43,103 bases of DNA from the IMG/VR virus record IMGVR_UViG_3300035682_000067, positions 1 to 43,103 of that record. One strand, 5' to 3'. The position numbers and the translations under genes were made by a program. The notes under the pieces were generated by a model. It saw only the letters and a list, made by a program, of their open reading frames with translations. It did no database searches and was not told the DNA's origin. Position 1 is the stretch's first letter; the number at the start of each line of letters is the position of its first letter. This DNA is from a virus. Positions 9,512 to 17,641 of this stretch are shown one piece after another.

Positions 9512-10530
9512 TGGCACCTAATACTGGTGGTGGTAAGCCGTTGACAGCGGCCCAGAAGCAGGCTAGGGCAAATGCTAAGGCTGGCGGCTATACGGATGCC
9601 AACATGGACGGGCAGATAGATGTGGATAGGTTGTCTCGTGAGGAGATGGCTGCCCAGTACCAGTCGGCTATGGGTCTTATTTATTCTGTTCCTGAGTTAA
9701 ACCCATTGTTTAGTAAAGCAGTTAAACAACAGTGGTCTACTCAGAAGTTTAGTGCGGCTGTTCAAAACTCTGATTGGTATCGGAATAACAACGAGTATTA
9801 TCGTCAGGCTTGGGCTGCTGAAAACTTTGGCAAAGTTGATGGTCAGACTGGCGCTGACTGGAATGCTTCTATGGAGAACGCCCGTTTGGCTGTTCAACAG
9901 ACGGCCACGCAGATGGGTGCTGAATTAAGTCCTCAAGAGTTGGATGCTTTGTCGCGTCGTTATCTGTATGAGGGATGGAATGATCCTGCTCGCGGCCAGT
10001 TGATGGCTACTGCTTTGAGTAACGAGATTACGTTTATGCCAGATGAGCGTGGCAATACGAGTTTGATGGGTGAGTCTGGCAATTTGCAGGATGATTTGCG
10101 TGCTATTGCTACAGCGAATGGGTTGAGTTATACCGATAACTGGTATGAGTCTGCGGCTAAGTCTGTTGCTGCTGGGTTGAAGACCGCTAATGATTGGGAG
10201 CGGGATGTTCGTGAGCAGGCTGCTGGTAACTGGGGCGTGTATGCGGATAAGATTCGTGCTGGAGCGAATGCTTACGATCTGGCTTCTCCTTACATTAATA
10301 CTATGGCTAAAGAGTTTGAGATGGATGTCAATAGTATTTCTTTAGATGATCCTTATATTCGTCAGGCTTTGACTGGTGTTAATGATAAGGGTGAGCCTGC
10401 TGCTACAAGTTTGTGGGAGTTTCAGAAGAAGTTGCGTAGTGATCCTCGTTGGATGAATACGGCTAAGGCGCAGAATGAGATTACTGGTGTTACCGGTAAG
10501 GTTATGCAAATGTTCGGGTTAACAGGTTAG
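9511..10530 (+). CDS. Virion-associated protein, 339 aa, candidate ejection protein
   Basis: The start ATG shares a base with the previous stop and is preceded by TTAGGAGC. The N-terminus is a basic, Ala-rich helix (AAQKQARANAKAGGY). The rest is strongly helical, with repeated Trp/Tyr-Asn segments such as DWYRNNNEYYRQAW and DNWYESAAKSV. No enzyme motif was seen. A 10-nt gap separates it from the next gene. It is probably an internal virion protein by position and helical character. Confidence 0.72.
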   Translation: MAPNTGGGKPLTAAQKQARANAKAGGYTDANMDGQIDVDRLSREEMAAQYQSAMGLIYSVPELNPLFSKAVKQQWSTQKFSAAVQNSDWYRNNNEYYRQAWAAENFGKVDGQTGADWNASMENARLAVQQTATQMGAELSPQELDALSRRYLYEGWNDPARGQLMATALSNEITFMPDERGNTSLMGESGNLQDDLRAIATANGLSYTDNWYESAAKSVAAGLKTANDWERDVREQAAGNWGVYADKIRAGANAYDLASPYINTMAKEFEMDVNSISLDDPYIRQALTGVNDKGEPAATSLWEFQKKLRSDPRWMNTAKAQNEITGVTGKVMQMFGLTG

Positions 10531-10540
10531 GGAGAGAGCA

Positions 10541-11602
10541 ATGGCATTAACTAAAGCGCAAAAGAACCGGATGGCAAATTATGATCCGGCTGCTACTGCT
10601 GTTGCTTCATTTAACCCTACAGCAGCGGAAACGGCTGGTTTGCAAAACATTCCTCAGGGCAATCCGGCTACTGCCATTTACTCTACGTCTGAAATTGACA
10701 AAGTTACTACCAACGCACCTAAGGCTCCTGCTTCTACAACCCCCGATGTAGACCCTGACGCATACACAAAATTACGAGATAAGGCTCAGGAAGATCGCCG
10801 TGTGCAAAACGCTACAGCGACTATGCAGGCGCTGTTAGGACAATATAATTTGTCTTCGTTGTACAACACTGTGGTTAATTATGTAATACAGGGTTATGAC
10901 GCTGAGGCTATTTCTGTACTGATCCGTACTACGCCTGAATATAAGACACGGTTCCCGGCGATGGAGGCTTTGTCGCAGAAGGGTCGCGCTATTAGCGAGG
11001 CGTCTTATATTGATTATGAGCAGCAGGCGGCTGCCCTTGAGCAACGATATGGGTTGCCCTCGGGGATGCTAATGAATAACGTGACCGGATTGCTGACCAA
11101 TGACGTATCTGCAACTGAGTTAAACGACCGGGTTATTATGGCTTCAGCGGCTTCAATTCAGGCTCCTAAAGAGTTGAAGGACACGTTTAGGAACTATTAC
11201 GGTATTGATGCTGGCGGTTTGGCTGCCTACTTCCTTGACCCTAATGTCGCTACGCCACTACTTGAGAAGCAGTATGCGAGCACGCTTATTGGTTCTGAGG
11301 CTGTCAGGCAGGGTCTGGCGGTTGATGTGAATAGTGCTGAGAATCTGCAATCGTTGGGTATTACCCAAGATCAGGCCAGACAAGGGTTCACTACTGTCGC
11401 TGGGGCTTCTGGCCTAACAAAGGGTGCTGGGGATGTGACTAGCCAGCAGGAACTTATTTCAGGGACTCTTGCTGGGAATGCAGCGGCGCAACAGAACATT
11501 GATCGGGTTGCCGCTAGTCGCGCTGGAAGGTTCCAAAAGGGCGGGCAGTTCCTTCAGACTAAAGAAGGCAATGTTGGTTTGGGGTCGGCTGCAACACGCT
11601 GA
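10541..11602 (+). CDS. Virion-associated protein, 353 aa, candidate ejection protein
   Basis: The ATG follows GGGAGAG six bases upstream. Residues 1-70 are low-complexity (Ala/Thr/Pro). From about residue 75 the protein is helical and carries TTPEYKTRFPAMEAL and an AISEASYIDYEQQAAALEQ segment typical of extended helical virion proteins. The C-terminus is basic and Gly-rich. This is the last gene before a 226-nt gap with promoter and leader features, so it ends the portal-ejection operon. The function is inferred only. Confidence 0.72.
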   Translation: MALTKAQKNRMANYDPAATAVASFNPTAAETAGLQNIPQGNPATAIYSTSEIDKVTTNAPKAPASTTPDVDPDAYTKLRDKAQEDRRVQNATATMQALLGQYNLSSLYNTVVNYVIQGYDAEAISVLIRTTPEYKTRFPAMEALSQKGRAISEASYIDYEQQAAALEQRYGLPSGMLMNNVTGLLTNDVSATELNDRVIMASAASIQAPKELKDTFRNYYGIDAGGLAAYFLDPNVATPLLEKQYASTLIGSEAVRQGLAVDVNSAENLQSLGITQDQARQGFTTVAGASGLTKGAGDVTSQQELISGTLAGNAAAQQNIDRVAASRAGRFQKGGQFLQTKEGNVGLGSAATR

Positions 11603-11612
11603 AATATACCCC

Positions 11613-11643
11613 TTGCGCGGGTGGGGGTAGGTGTGTATATAAT
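11613..11643 (+). promoter_or_regulatory. Candidate promoter for the scaffold-capsid operon
   Basis: A perfect TATAAT lies at 11638-11643 in the only sizeable intergenic gap of the late region. A weak -35-like TTGCGC lies at 11613-11618 with a long 19-bp spacer. Predicted initiation near 11650 would put the folded leader that follows at the very 5' end of the capsid mRNA. Confidence 0.45.
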
Positions 11644-11646
11644 GCT

Positions 11647-11772
11647 GCTAGTGCTTAGTTCGGCCCTACTGAAAAGTGGGTGCGCTGAACCCTAGCCTTT
11701 CCAGATGCGTTTAGCCTCCGTGTCTGAGTAAAAACGGCTATCTAACAAACACGTTCACATCATCTTGGTGTG
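11647..11772 (+). ncRNA. Structured 5' leader upstream of scaffold and capsid genes
   Basis: The gap 11603-11828 holds no gene but folds well. Stem GCTAG (11647-11651) pairs with CTAGC (11692-11696). Inside it GTTC (11658-11661) pairs with GAAC (11687-11690). At the tip CCTACT (11665-11670) pairs with AGTGGG (11675-11680), closing a GAAA tetraloop. A second hairpin joins TAGCC (11712-11716) to GGCTA (11736-11740). A third joins CACATCA (11756-11762) to TGGTGTG (11766-11772). The scaffold ribosome-binding site starts about 40 bases later. It could be a translational regulator, an RNA-stability element or a processed small RNA. The base pairing is seen; the function is inferred. Confidence 0.42.
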
Positions 11773-11828
11773 GGCACAAACCTCCAACCATGCTCTCCCG
11801 GCTGGTTGCGTCTAGGAAAGGGACGGCA

Positions 11829-12302
11829 ATGACTGACAATTACATTGATGACGACTTGGAATCTGACGAGACTGAGGACGCTACTGATGAAGGTTCACCA
11901 CGTGGCCTGCGTCGTGCAGCGAACAAAGGCAAGAAGTTGGAGTCCGAAAACCAGCAGTTGAAACGTGAATTGGCGTTCTTCAAGGCAGGTATTGATACTG
12001 ATGACCCGAAGATGAAATATTTTGCTAAGGGTTATGACGGTGAGATGACTGCTTCTGCGGTACGGCAGGCAGCGATAGATGCAGGTTTTATTTCGTTAGA
12101 AGATCAAGGGCAAGATTTACGGACGCAGGCGATGTCAGCATCTCAGGCGCGAGTAATGACGGCGGCGGCAGGCGCGATCATGGAAGATTCTTCTGAGGAA
12201 GCGGCTTACGCAAGACTTGAATCTGCAATGGAAGAAGGCGGTGTCGAAGCAATGTTAGACGTTGCCAGACAGTACGGAATCCCAATCGCTTCTGAACAGT
12301 AA
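11829..12302 (+). CDS. Capsid scaffold protein, 157 aa
   Basis: The ATG at 11829 is preceded by AGGAAAGGGA (11814-11823); the earlier in-frame ATG at 11790 has no such site. The product starts with an acidic stretch (DDDLESDETEDATDEG) and then a coiled coil (KLESENQQLKRELAFFKAG). The C-terminal half is helical and acidic. Acidic N-terminus, central coiled coil and position directly before the major capsid gene are the hallmarks of phage scaffolding proteins, which direct procapsid assembly and are then lost. The gap to the capsid gene is 11 nt. Confidence 0.85.
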   Translation: MTDNYIDDDLESDETEDATDEGSPRGLRRAANKGKKLESENQQLKRELAFFKAGIDTDDPKMKYFAKGYDGEMTASAVRQAAIDAGFISLEDQGQDLRTQAMSASQARVMTAAAGAIMEDSSEEAAYARLESAMEEGGVEAMLDVARQYGIPIASEQ

Positions 12303-12313
12303 AGGAAAATAAA

Positions 12314-13345
12314 ATGCCAGCAGGTACCGGTACTCCGGGGGCTAATCAAAATAGCCCATATATCCAGTATTCGCCCAGTGAGATTGTTACTGCGGCGGGT
12401 CCACTATCTATCAACGCACCAGCACCGATTGTAGATATCACTCTTGGTAGCCAGTTTGTTACCAAGGCCTACGATCTCGCTGTTTACCCATCTCTGCGGC
12501 CGGAACTGATTTTCGATCAGTTTGCTACGGTTCGCGCCAACAACACCACTCACCGTGGTGGCTCTGTCCGTTTCTCATTCGTGAATGACATTGATCAGCA
12601 GATCACTCCGCTGCTTGAGAACATTGACGTTGACTCGGTAACACTCACCAGCAAGGCACTTACTGTGACCATGCGTGAGTACGGTACTGCTGTAACGAAC
12701 ACTGCTTTGATTCGTGGAACGAGCATGATTTCGCTTGATCCTCTGATCGCTGAGCGTGTCGGTTACAACGCTGGCTTGTCTATGGACACGCTTGCTCGTA
12801 CCGCCCTAGATGCAGTTACGATCACTTACGATGACGGATCGACCGCTACGGTTGGTTCTGTTGGTGATGGTTCTGCCGATCTGTCAGGTGACCAATTGCG
12901 TGAGGGTGTCGCTCGTCTGCGTGCAGCGAACGTACGTCCAATGCGTGGCGGCAACTATGTTGCGGTTATCTCTCCTTATCAGGCTCAGCAGTTGATGTCT
13001 GATACCACTGACACTGGTTTCCGGTGGATGGTTGGTTACGCTGGGGGTGCTGCTACCGCTGGTAACAGTATCTTCATGGGCGAGGTTGGCACCTACGAAG
13101 GTGTTCGTCTTGTTGTGAATAACCATCTGACTGCTCTGGGTTCAGGTTATTTGATGGGTGCTGAGGCTCTTGCCAAGGCTTACTCAACGGCTCCGGGCTA
13201 CGGCGGCAATCCTAAGACCGTTGTGTCTCCGGTAAACGATAAATTGCGTCGTTTTGCATCCGTCGGTTGGTACCATCTTGTCGGGTACTCTGTGTTCCGT
13301 GCTGAGGCGTTGCTTCATATCGAAACCAGTGCTGCTCTAGCGTAG
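12314..13345 (+). CDS. Major capsid protein, 343 aa
   Basis: It follows the scaffold gene with AAAGGA before the ATG. The sequence has the layout of the N4 gp56-like branch of HK97-fold capsid proteins. An N-terminal arm is followed by QFVTKAYDLAVYPSLRPELIF and a Gly-rich loop. Then come EYGTAVTNTALI, an SADLSGDQLREGVARLRAANV helix and a FMGEVGTYEGVRLVVNNHL strand near the end. The codons are more G/C-ending than in neighbouring genes, as is common for highly expressed capsid genes. The fold assignment is by recognition, not by search. Confidence 0.88.
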   Translation: MPAGTGTPGANQNSPYIQYSPSEIVTAAGPLSINAPAPIVDITLGSQFVTKAYDLAVYPSLRPELIFDQFATVRANNTTHRGGSVRFSFVNDIDQQITPLLENIDVDSVTLTSKALTVTMREYGTAVTNTALIRGTSMISLDPLIAERVGYNAGLSMDTLARTALDAVTITYDDGSTATVGSVGDGSADLSGDQLREGVARLRAANVRPMRGGNYVAVISPYQAQQLMSDTTDTGFRWMVGYAGGAATAGNSIFMGEVGTYEGVRLVVNNHLTALGSGYLMGAEALAKAYSTAPGYGGNPKTVVSPVNDKLRRFASVGWYHLVGYSVFRAEALLHIETSAALA

Positions 13346-13351
13346 GTTGGT

Positions 13352-13390
13352 TACGGCCCTCCCTTAACTTGGGGTTTTGGGGGGGCCGTA
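13352..13390 (+). terminator. Strong stem-loop after the capsid gene
   Basis: TACGGCCCTCCC (13352-13363) pairs with GGGGGGGCCGTA (13379-13390) over 12 pairs with one G-T wobble and a 16-nt loop. It lies 6 nt after the capsid stop. No U-tract follows, so it may act as a partial terminator or as a 3' stabiliser that sets capsid expression above the downstream genes. Confidence 0.55.
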
Positions 13391-13429
13391 CCGCTATAGT
13401 TAGTTAACTGCTTTGGAAGGAAAAGAGTT

Positions 13430-13999
13430 ATGGCTAAGGACCCTAATTTCCCAATGCAAGGGAAACTCGGCGGTATGGGTGGACAATATGGACGCAAGGC
13501 AGAAAACTTAACAAAGAAAGAATTAAAAAAGGCTGGTGGCGCTAAGGCTGCCGCTGGTCCCAAGGTTTCTATTTCTCAGACTAGCCGCGATACCAATCGT
13601 GGCATCACTCTTGGTCCTAAAGGTAAGCCGCTTACTGGTAGGGTCAAACTTGAGAATGGCAACATGGCCGTCTACAAGGCTGGCAAACGTGTTATCAATG
13701 TTAAGCGTTCTAAAGATAGTAATCCTCCACCTCCACCAAAACCTAAAAGTCCTCCTTTGAATATGAAAAGAAATGCACCGGGCACAAGAACTACTGCCAA
13801 GGCGGTTCCGGCTGTTGTTAAGGCTGCTAAGTTGAAAGCATTAAATGCTATGGATGTTAATGCAAAAAGGGCTGCTGCTAAAAGGCGCCCTGCTGCTGGA
13901 AAAAGTACTGCTTCTACAAAGTCTAAAAAATCTGTAGCGTTTGGTGAAGATACTGCTCTTATGTACGGATTAAATAAAATGAAAAGTTTAGGTTTTTAA
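13430..13999 (+). CDS. Highly basic virion-region protein, 189 aa
   Basis: The ATG follows GGAAGGAAAAGAG. The protein is rich in Lys, Ala and Pro (for example KKELKKAGGAKAAAGPK and a run of prolines near residue 100). One compact segment, about residues 65-95 (LTGRVKLENGNMAVYKAGKR), could form a small beta domain. The tail is a Lys/Ala/Ser linker ending in a short helix. It is the first of a run of basic proteins after the capsid gene; it may bind virion DNA or decorate the capsid. No family is recognised. Confidence 0.75.
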   Translation: MAKDPNFPMQGKLGGMGGQYGRKAENLTKKELKKAGGAKAAAGPKVSISQTSRDTNRGITLGPKGKPLTGRVKLENGNMAVYKAGKRVINVKRSKDSNPPPPPKPKSPPLNMKRNAPGTRTTAKAVPAVVKAAKLKALNAMDVNAKRAAAKRRPAAGKSTASTKSKKSVAFGEDTALMYGLNKMKSLGF

Positions 14000-14030
14000 T
14001 TTTTATACATTCGTTAACGAAGGGTTAGTT

Positions 14031-14462
14031 ATGCCGATAGGTCCAGTTAGTCCTAAGGATATGGGTAGAGCCGGTCGCGGTAGTTACGGCAAGAGTGTTT
14101 CTAAGAGCAAGATGACCGCTAAAAGACAATCACGACCACCTAAAATTGAAAATCCACCCGGTAAAAAAAGTATTGCCAGAAGTCCTAATAAGGCTCAAGA
14201 AATGGCACGAATACAAGCATCAAAAAAAGCAAACCAAAATCAAACTCAACGTCCATTAACGTGGGCACGAGTAGAAAAAAATAGTAAAGGTCTTAAAGAA
14301 AATGTAAAAACAGGAGACTTTGATAGGCCTGCACTTGTTTTTAATAAAAAAGGTGGAATTGCTCCTTATTCCAAAAATTGGACTGTAACTAGAACTCCTG
14401 TGCCTGTTAAGCCTTCTAAGGCTGGCCCTCAGGCCCGTAAATCAGTTAAGAAAGGAAAGTAG
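14031..14462 (+). CDS. Highly basic protein, 143 aa
   Basis: The ATG has GAAGGG upstream. Its composition resembles the previous gene: Lys/Arg/Pro/Ser-rich with SKSKMTAKRQSRPPK near the start and a lysine-rich C-terminus (QARKSVKKGK). The central part has A-rich codons. It probably belongs to the same functional group of basic virion or DNA-binding proteins, but no domain can be named. Confidence 0.72.
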   Translation: MPIGPVSPKDMGRAGRGSYGKSVSKSKMTAKRQSRPPKIENPPGKKSIARSPNKAQEMARIQASKKANQNQTQRPLTWARVEKNSKGLKENVKTGDFDRPALVFNKKGGIAPYSKNWTVTRTPVPVKPSKAGPQARKSVKKGK

Positions 14463-14464
14463 TT

Positions 14465-14614
14465 ATGTGTATGAAGTGTGGGTGTTCGACACCGAACGAT
14501 AAGAAGTCTGGCGCTGTCGATTACGGTAACAATGGTGGGTCTGCTAAGGCTGGTGTTATTGTTCCTGCTACTGACTCTGCTCCGGGTGGTTATGACGGGA
14601 ATGGTGGTTACTGA
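14465..14614 (+). CDS. Small Cys-rich protein, 49 aa
   Basis: It starts two bases after the upstream stop at ATG 14465, with AAGGAAAG just before. The N-terminus MCMKCGCS clusters three Cys within six residues, suitable for metal binding; the rest is Gly/Asn/Asp-rich and flexible. The next gene starts directly after its stop with GTG. Too short for a family call, but embedded in a tight operon with a good ribosome-binding site. Confidence 0.7.
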   Translation: MCMKCGCSTPNDKKSGAVDYGNNGGSAKAGVIVPATDSAPGGYDGNGGY

Positions 14615-14887
14615 GTGGCTGCGACTGCTGCGTGGCAGCGTAAGGCGGGTAAGAACCCTAAGGGCGGTTTGAACGCTAAGGGTCGTGCGTCTTATAAGGC
14701 GGCTACTGGTGGGACGTTGAAGCCGCCGGTTAAGAAGGCTGAGGCTAAGAAGTCGCCTAAGTCTGCTGCTCGGAGGAAGTCGTTTTGTGCAAGGATGACT
14801 GGTATGAAGAAGGTTAATACTTCTGCTAAGACAGCGAATGATCCTAATTCTCGTATTAATAAGTCGTTGAGGGCTTGGGATTGTTAA
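14615..14887 (+). CDS. DUF6321-like basic protein, 90 aa
   Basis: The GTG start abuts the previous stop. The sequence resembles a widespread small phage/bacterial protein: AAWQRKAGKNPKGGLNAKGR near the start, a Lys/Pro linker, then RKSFCARMTGMKKVN and a C-terminal SRINKSLRAWDC. I recognise this pattern as DUF6321-like; its function is not known. The two conserved Cys (in SFCARM and at the C-terminus) are present. Its place in the post-capsid basic cluster suggests a virion or DNA-associated role. Confidence 0.78.
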   Translation: MAATAAWQRKAGKNPKGGLNAKGRASYKAATGGTLKPPVKKAEAKKSPKSAARRKSFCARMTGMKKVNTSAKTANDPNSRINKSLRAWDC

Positions 14888-15109
14888 GTGGCTAGTCTTG
14901 GTGAAACGTTTGTTACTAAGTCTTACGATAGGAAGGTGGCTAAGGTGGCTAAGGCAGGTAAGGCGTTTTGGGATAAGCCGAATCCTAAGAAGAAGTCTGC
15001 TCCTTTGACTGCTGGTCAGAAGTCTGCTGCTAAGGCTCGCGCTAAGAAGGCTGGGCGTCCGTATCCTAATCTTGTGGATAATGCTGCTGCTAAGAGGGGG
15101 AAGCGGTGA
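14888..15109 (+). CDS. Small basic protein, 73 aa
   Basis: The GTG start directly follows the DUF6321-like stop. The composition is Lys/Ala-rich (KVAKVAKAGKAFWDKPNPKK, then KSAAKARAKKAGRPYP). Its stop overlaps the next GTG by 4 nt. The fourth member of the basic cluster; no recognised domain. Confidence 0.7.
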   Translation: MASLGETFVTKSYDRKVAKVAKAGKAFWDKPNPKKKSAPLTAGQKSAAKARAKKAGRPYPNLVDNAAAKRGKR

Positions 15110-15447
15110 CTGTTCAGAAGCAACTGTTGGGTCGTAGTTTGTATGGTCCTCAAGTGCAGATGGGTCCGGGGATTTCTCCGTTGTGGCAGTTTTTTCGTTC
15201 TCCTCCTGCCCAGAATAGTGTGATTATTTATGATGATGGGCTTGTTGTGGAGCGTCAGACGTTTGAGAATAGTGAGATTCAGGCTGATAATGTGGTGACG
15301 TTTATTCTTGGTGGTACGGATTTTCGTACGGATGAGGGTTCGTTTGATTACGATTCTTTAACAAGTGCTGGCTATACTTGGCGGAATGTTTACACTAACG
15401 ATACGTATGATGAAACGTACGATAACCCTTACAACATGCACGTTTAG
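15106..15447 (+). CDS. Virion-region protein, 113 aa, unknown
   Basis: The GTG start overlaps the previous stop (GTGA). The protein is not basic, unlike its neighbours: it is mostly beta-like with aromatic and acidic residues ([33 protein letters not shown]) and ends in a Tyr/Asn/Asp-rich tail. Position between capsid-associated and fibre genes makes a head-completion, decoration or connector role plausible, without direct proof. Confidence 0.7.
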   Translation: MTVQKQLLGRSLYGPQVQMGPGISPLWQFFRSPPAQNSVIIYDDGLVVERQTFENSEIQADNVVTFILGGTDFRTDEGSFDYDSLTSAGYTWRNVYTNDTYDETYDNPYNMHV

Positions 15448-15455
15448 GAGTAGGA

Positions 15456-16589
15456 ATGCCGTCGTTAACGTTACCTGATTCTAATAAGACTCCGGGGGAT
15501 GGTACGCCTGCTTCTGACATGAATCTTGTTGTGGAGGCTATTAATACTCTTAATTCCGCTGTCGATAATCTTGCTACTGGCCCGACAGGTGCTCAGGGAG
15601 ATACAGGGCCTACAGGCCCTACTGGTGCTACGGGTGCTGCGAGCACTGTTACGGGTCCTACGGGGTCACAGGGGGTTTCTGGGCCTACTGGGGCTACTGG
15701 GCCGCAAGGTCCTATTGGGTCCACTGGTGCGGCGTCTACCGTTACTGGACCTACCGGGCCTACAGGTCAAGCAGCAAGCGCCGGGTCTACTGGACCGACG
15801 GGTCCGACTGGACCTACTGGAACTACTGGTACAGGTGGGGCAACTGGTCCTACTGGCGCTCAAGGTGAGACTGGACCTCAAGGCGCTATCGGTCCGACAG
15901 GTGCAACTGGCGCTGCTTCCACTGTTGCTGGCCCAACAGGTCCTACTGGAGCGACAGGTCTTACTGGTCCCACTGGTGCTGCTAGTACGGTCACTGGCCC
16001 GACTGGTCCTACTGGTGCTGCTGGAACTATCGGTGTTGACGGTGCTACTGGTGCCACTGGGCCTACGGGTGCGAATGGTTCTTCAACTTCGCTATTCCCA
16101 TATAAAGCAAACACTACTAGCACAAGCGGAAATCCCGGTTCTGGTTCTATCTTGTGGAATAACGCTACTCAAGTAAGCGCAACAAGTATCAACATCAATC
16201 ATATTGACCAAGATAGTGTTGATATTAACTTGTTTCTTCATCTTCTTGTTGCCGGTGATTCTTTCTACGTTCAAGATGCTGACAACTCAAGTAACTATCA
16301 GCGATGGAGTGTTACTTCTGCACCAACTGAGTTTACTGGTTACGACACAATCGCTGTTTCTCTAATCACTTCTGCTGGTACTGGTACTACAGGATTTGCC
16401 AATAACCACTCAATTGTTATTGCCCTGCTTGTTGCTGGCGCTGTTGGCCCTACCGGTCCTACCGGCCCAACTGGGGCAGCATCTACAGTTACCGGACCAA
16501 CTGGTGCTGCCGGTGCAACTGGACCAACAGGATCGGCAGGAACAAATGCGTCAGCGTTGCCTGACATATTAATGTTGGGGGGAATGTGA
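15456..16589 (+). CDS. Collagen-like fibre protein, 377 aa
   Basis: The ATG follows TTAGGAG. After a 40-residue helical N-terminus (probable anchor/trimerisation), residues about 42-208 are Gly-X-Y repeats, mainly GPT, GAT and GAA. A short insertion of the form [11 protein letters not shown] breaks them about every 30 residues. Residues about 210-328 form a globular beta-like domain. A second short collagen block (331-360) precedes a hydrophobic C-terminal tail. Gly-X-Y repeats build trimeric rods in phage fibres. The many Thr in the Y position could carry sugars, and the next gene encodes a glycosyltransferase overlapping by 4 nt. Confidence 0.9.
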   Translation: MPSLTLPDSNKTPGDGTPASDMNLVVEAINTLNSAVDNLATGPTGAQGDTGPTGPTGATGAASTVTGPTGSQGVSGPTGATGPQGPIGSTGAASTVTGPTGPTGQAASAGSTGPTGPTGPTGTTGTGGATGPTGAQGETGPQGAIGPTGATGAASTVAGPTGPTGATGLTGPTGAASTVTGPTGPTGAAGTIGVDGATGATGPTGANGSSTSLFPYKANTTSTSGNPGSGSILWNNATQVSATSININHIDQDSVDINLFLHLLVAGDSFYVQDADNSSNYQRWSVTSAPTEFTGYDTIAVSLITSAGTGTTGFANNHSIVIALLVAGAVGPTGPTGPTGAASTVTGPTGAAGATGPTGSAGTNASALPDILMLGGM

Positions 16590-17641
16590 AAGTTGCCGTC
16601 TACACAATCGCTAAGAACGAAACCAGTTTTGTCAACAGATGGTTCAACTCAGCGAACGAAGCAGACTCCCTACATATCCTTGATACGGGCAGCGACGATA
16701 GCACTATTACTGCCGCCCGTGATCTTGGCATTGATGTATCTAGGTGGCAATTTGATCCATTCCGCTTTGATAAGGCTCGCAACCTCGCCCTAACAATGGT
16801 CCCAGACGACACAGATTTATGTATCGCTTTAGACATGGATGAAGTACTGGTTGAGGGTTGGCGGGAACATCTTGAACAAGCCTACGCTGATGGGGTTACT
16901 CGCCCCCGCTACCAGTACACATGGTCATGGATCAACGGAAAACCGGGACTCGTCTACGGCGGGGACAAGATTCATGCCCGTCACGGCTACGAATGGAAAC
17001 ACCCTGTACATGAAGTGATTACAGCGAAGAGTGGGTTTGTTGAGAGGCAGGGCTGGTATGGGCTTGAAATCCATCATCATCCAGATAGCACAAAGTCTAG
17101 GGGCCAATACTTGCCGCTGCTTGAACTGTCAGTTGAAGAAGACCCAGACGATGACAGGAATGCGCACTATTACGCTCGTGAACTGTATTTCGCGGGTCGC
17201 CACCCCGAAGCGAAAGCAGAGTTCCTCCGCCATCTGAACCTCCAGTCAGCAGTGTGGAAGCCAGAGCGTGCAGCATCTATGCGGTATCTCGCTAAATGTG
17301 ATCCTGTTAATGCTTGGTGGTGGTTGGAGAGCGCGACCCTTGAGTGTCCTGAGCGGCGTGAGGCTTGGGTTGATATGGCCCAACTGGATTATGACAATGA
17401 GGAATGGCAAGACTGCCTGTGGGCAGCGACTAGGGCGTTGCAGATAACTGAGCGTCCTCTTGAGTATCTGTGTGAGGATAGGGCGTGGGGTTCATTGCCC
17501 CATGATCTTGCCGCTATTGCCGCTTTCAAACTTGGCTACTACCATCAGGCGCAGTTTCATGGCAGAGAAGCGGTAAAGTTATCCCCATATGAGGATAGAC
17601 TTGTGGAAAACTTACAGTTTTATAGGAAGGCTGCCGCATGA
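16586..17641 (+). CDS. GT-A-type glycosyltransferase with C-terminal helical repeats, 351 aa
   Basis: The GTG start overlaps the collagen gene stop (GTGA) with GGGGGGA upstream. The N-terminal domain is a family-2-like GT-A fold: AVYTIAKNE at the start, [11 protein letters not shown] (residues about 30-40, nucleotide-sugar binding) and ALDMDEV (81-87) as the DXD metal site. The C-terminal half (from about residue 195) is helical with TPR-like pairs such as [20 protein letters not shown]. Coupling to the collagen-like gene suggests that the fibre is the substrate; modification of another virion protein is the alternative. Confidence 0.85.
   Translation: MKVAVYTIAKNETSFVNRWFNSANEADSLHILDTGSDDSTITAARDLGIDVSRWQFDPFRFDKARNLALTMVPDDTDLCIALDMDEVLVEGWREHLEQAYADGVTRPRYQYTWSWINGKPGLVYGGDKIHARHGYEWKHPVHEVITAKSGFVERQGWYGLEIHHHPDSTKSRGQYLPLLELSVEEDPDDDRNAHYYARELYFAGRHPEAKAEFLRHLNLQSAVWKPERAASMRYLAKCDPVNAWWWLESATLECPERREAWVDMAQLDYDNEEWQDCLWAATRALQITERPLEYLCEDRAWGSLPHDLAAIAAFKLGYYHQAQFHGREAVKLSPYEDRLVENLQFYRKAAA

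Noticed and set aside
15580-16120. CRISPR-like or tandem DNA repeat
   Set aside because: The repetition follows Gly-X-Y codons with variable third bases, so it reflects a collagen-like protein rather than a repeat array.
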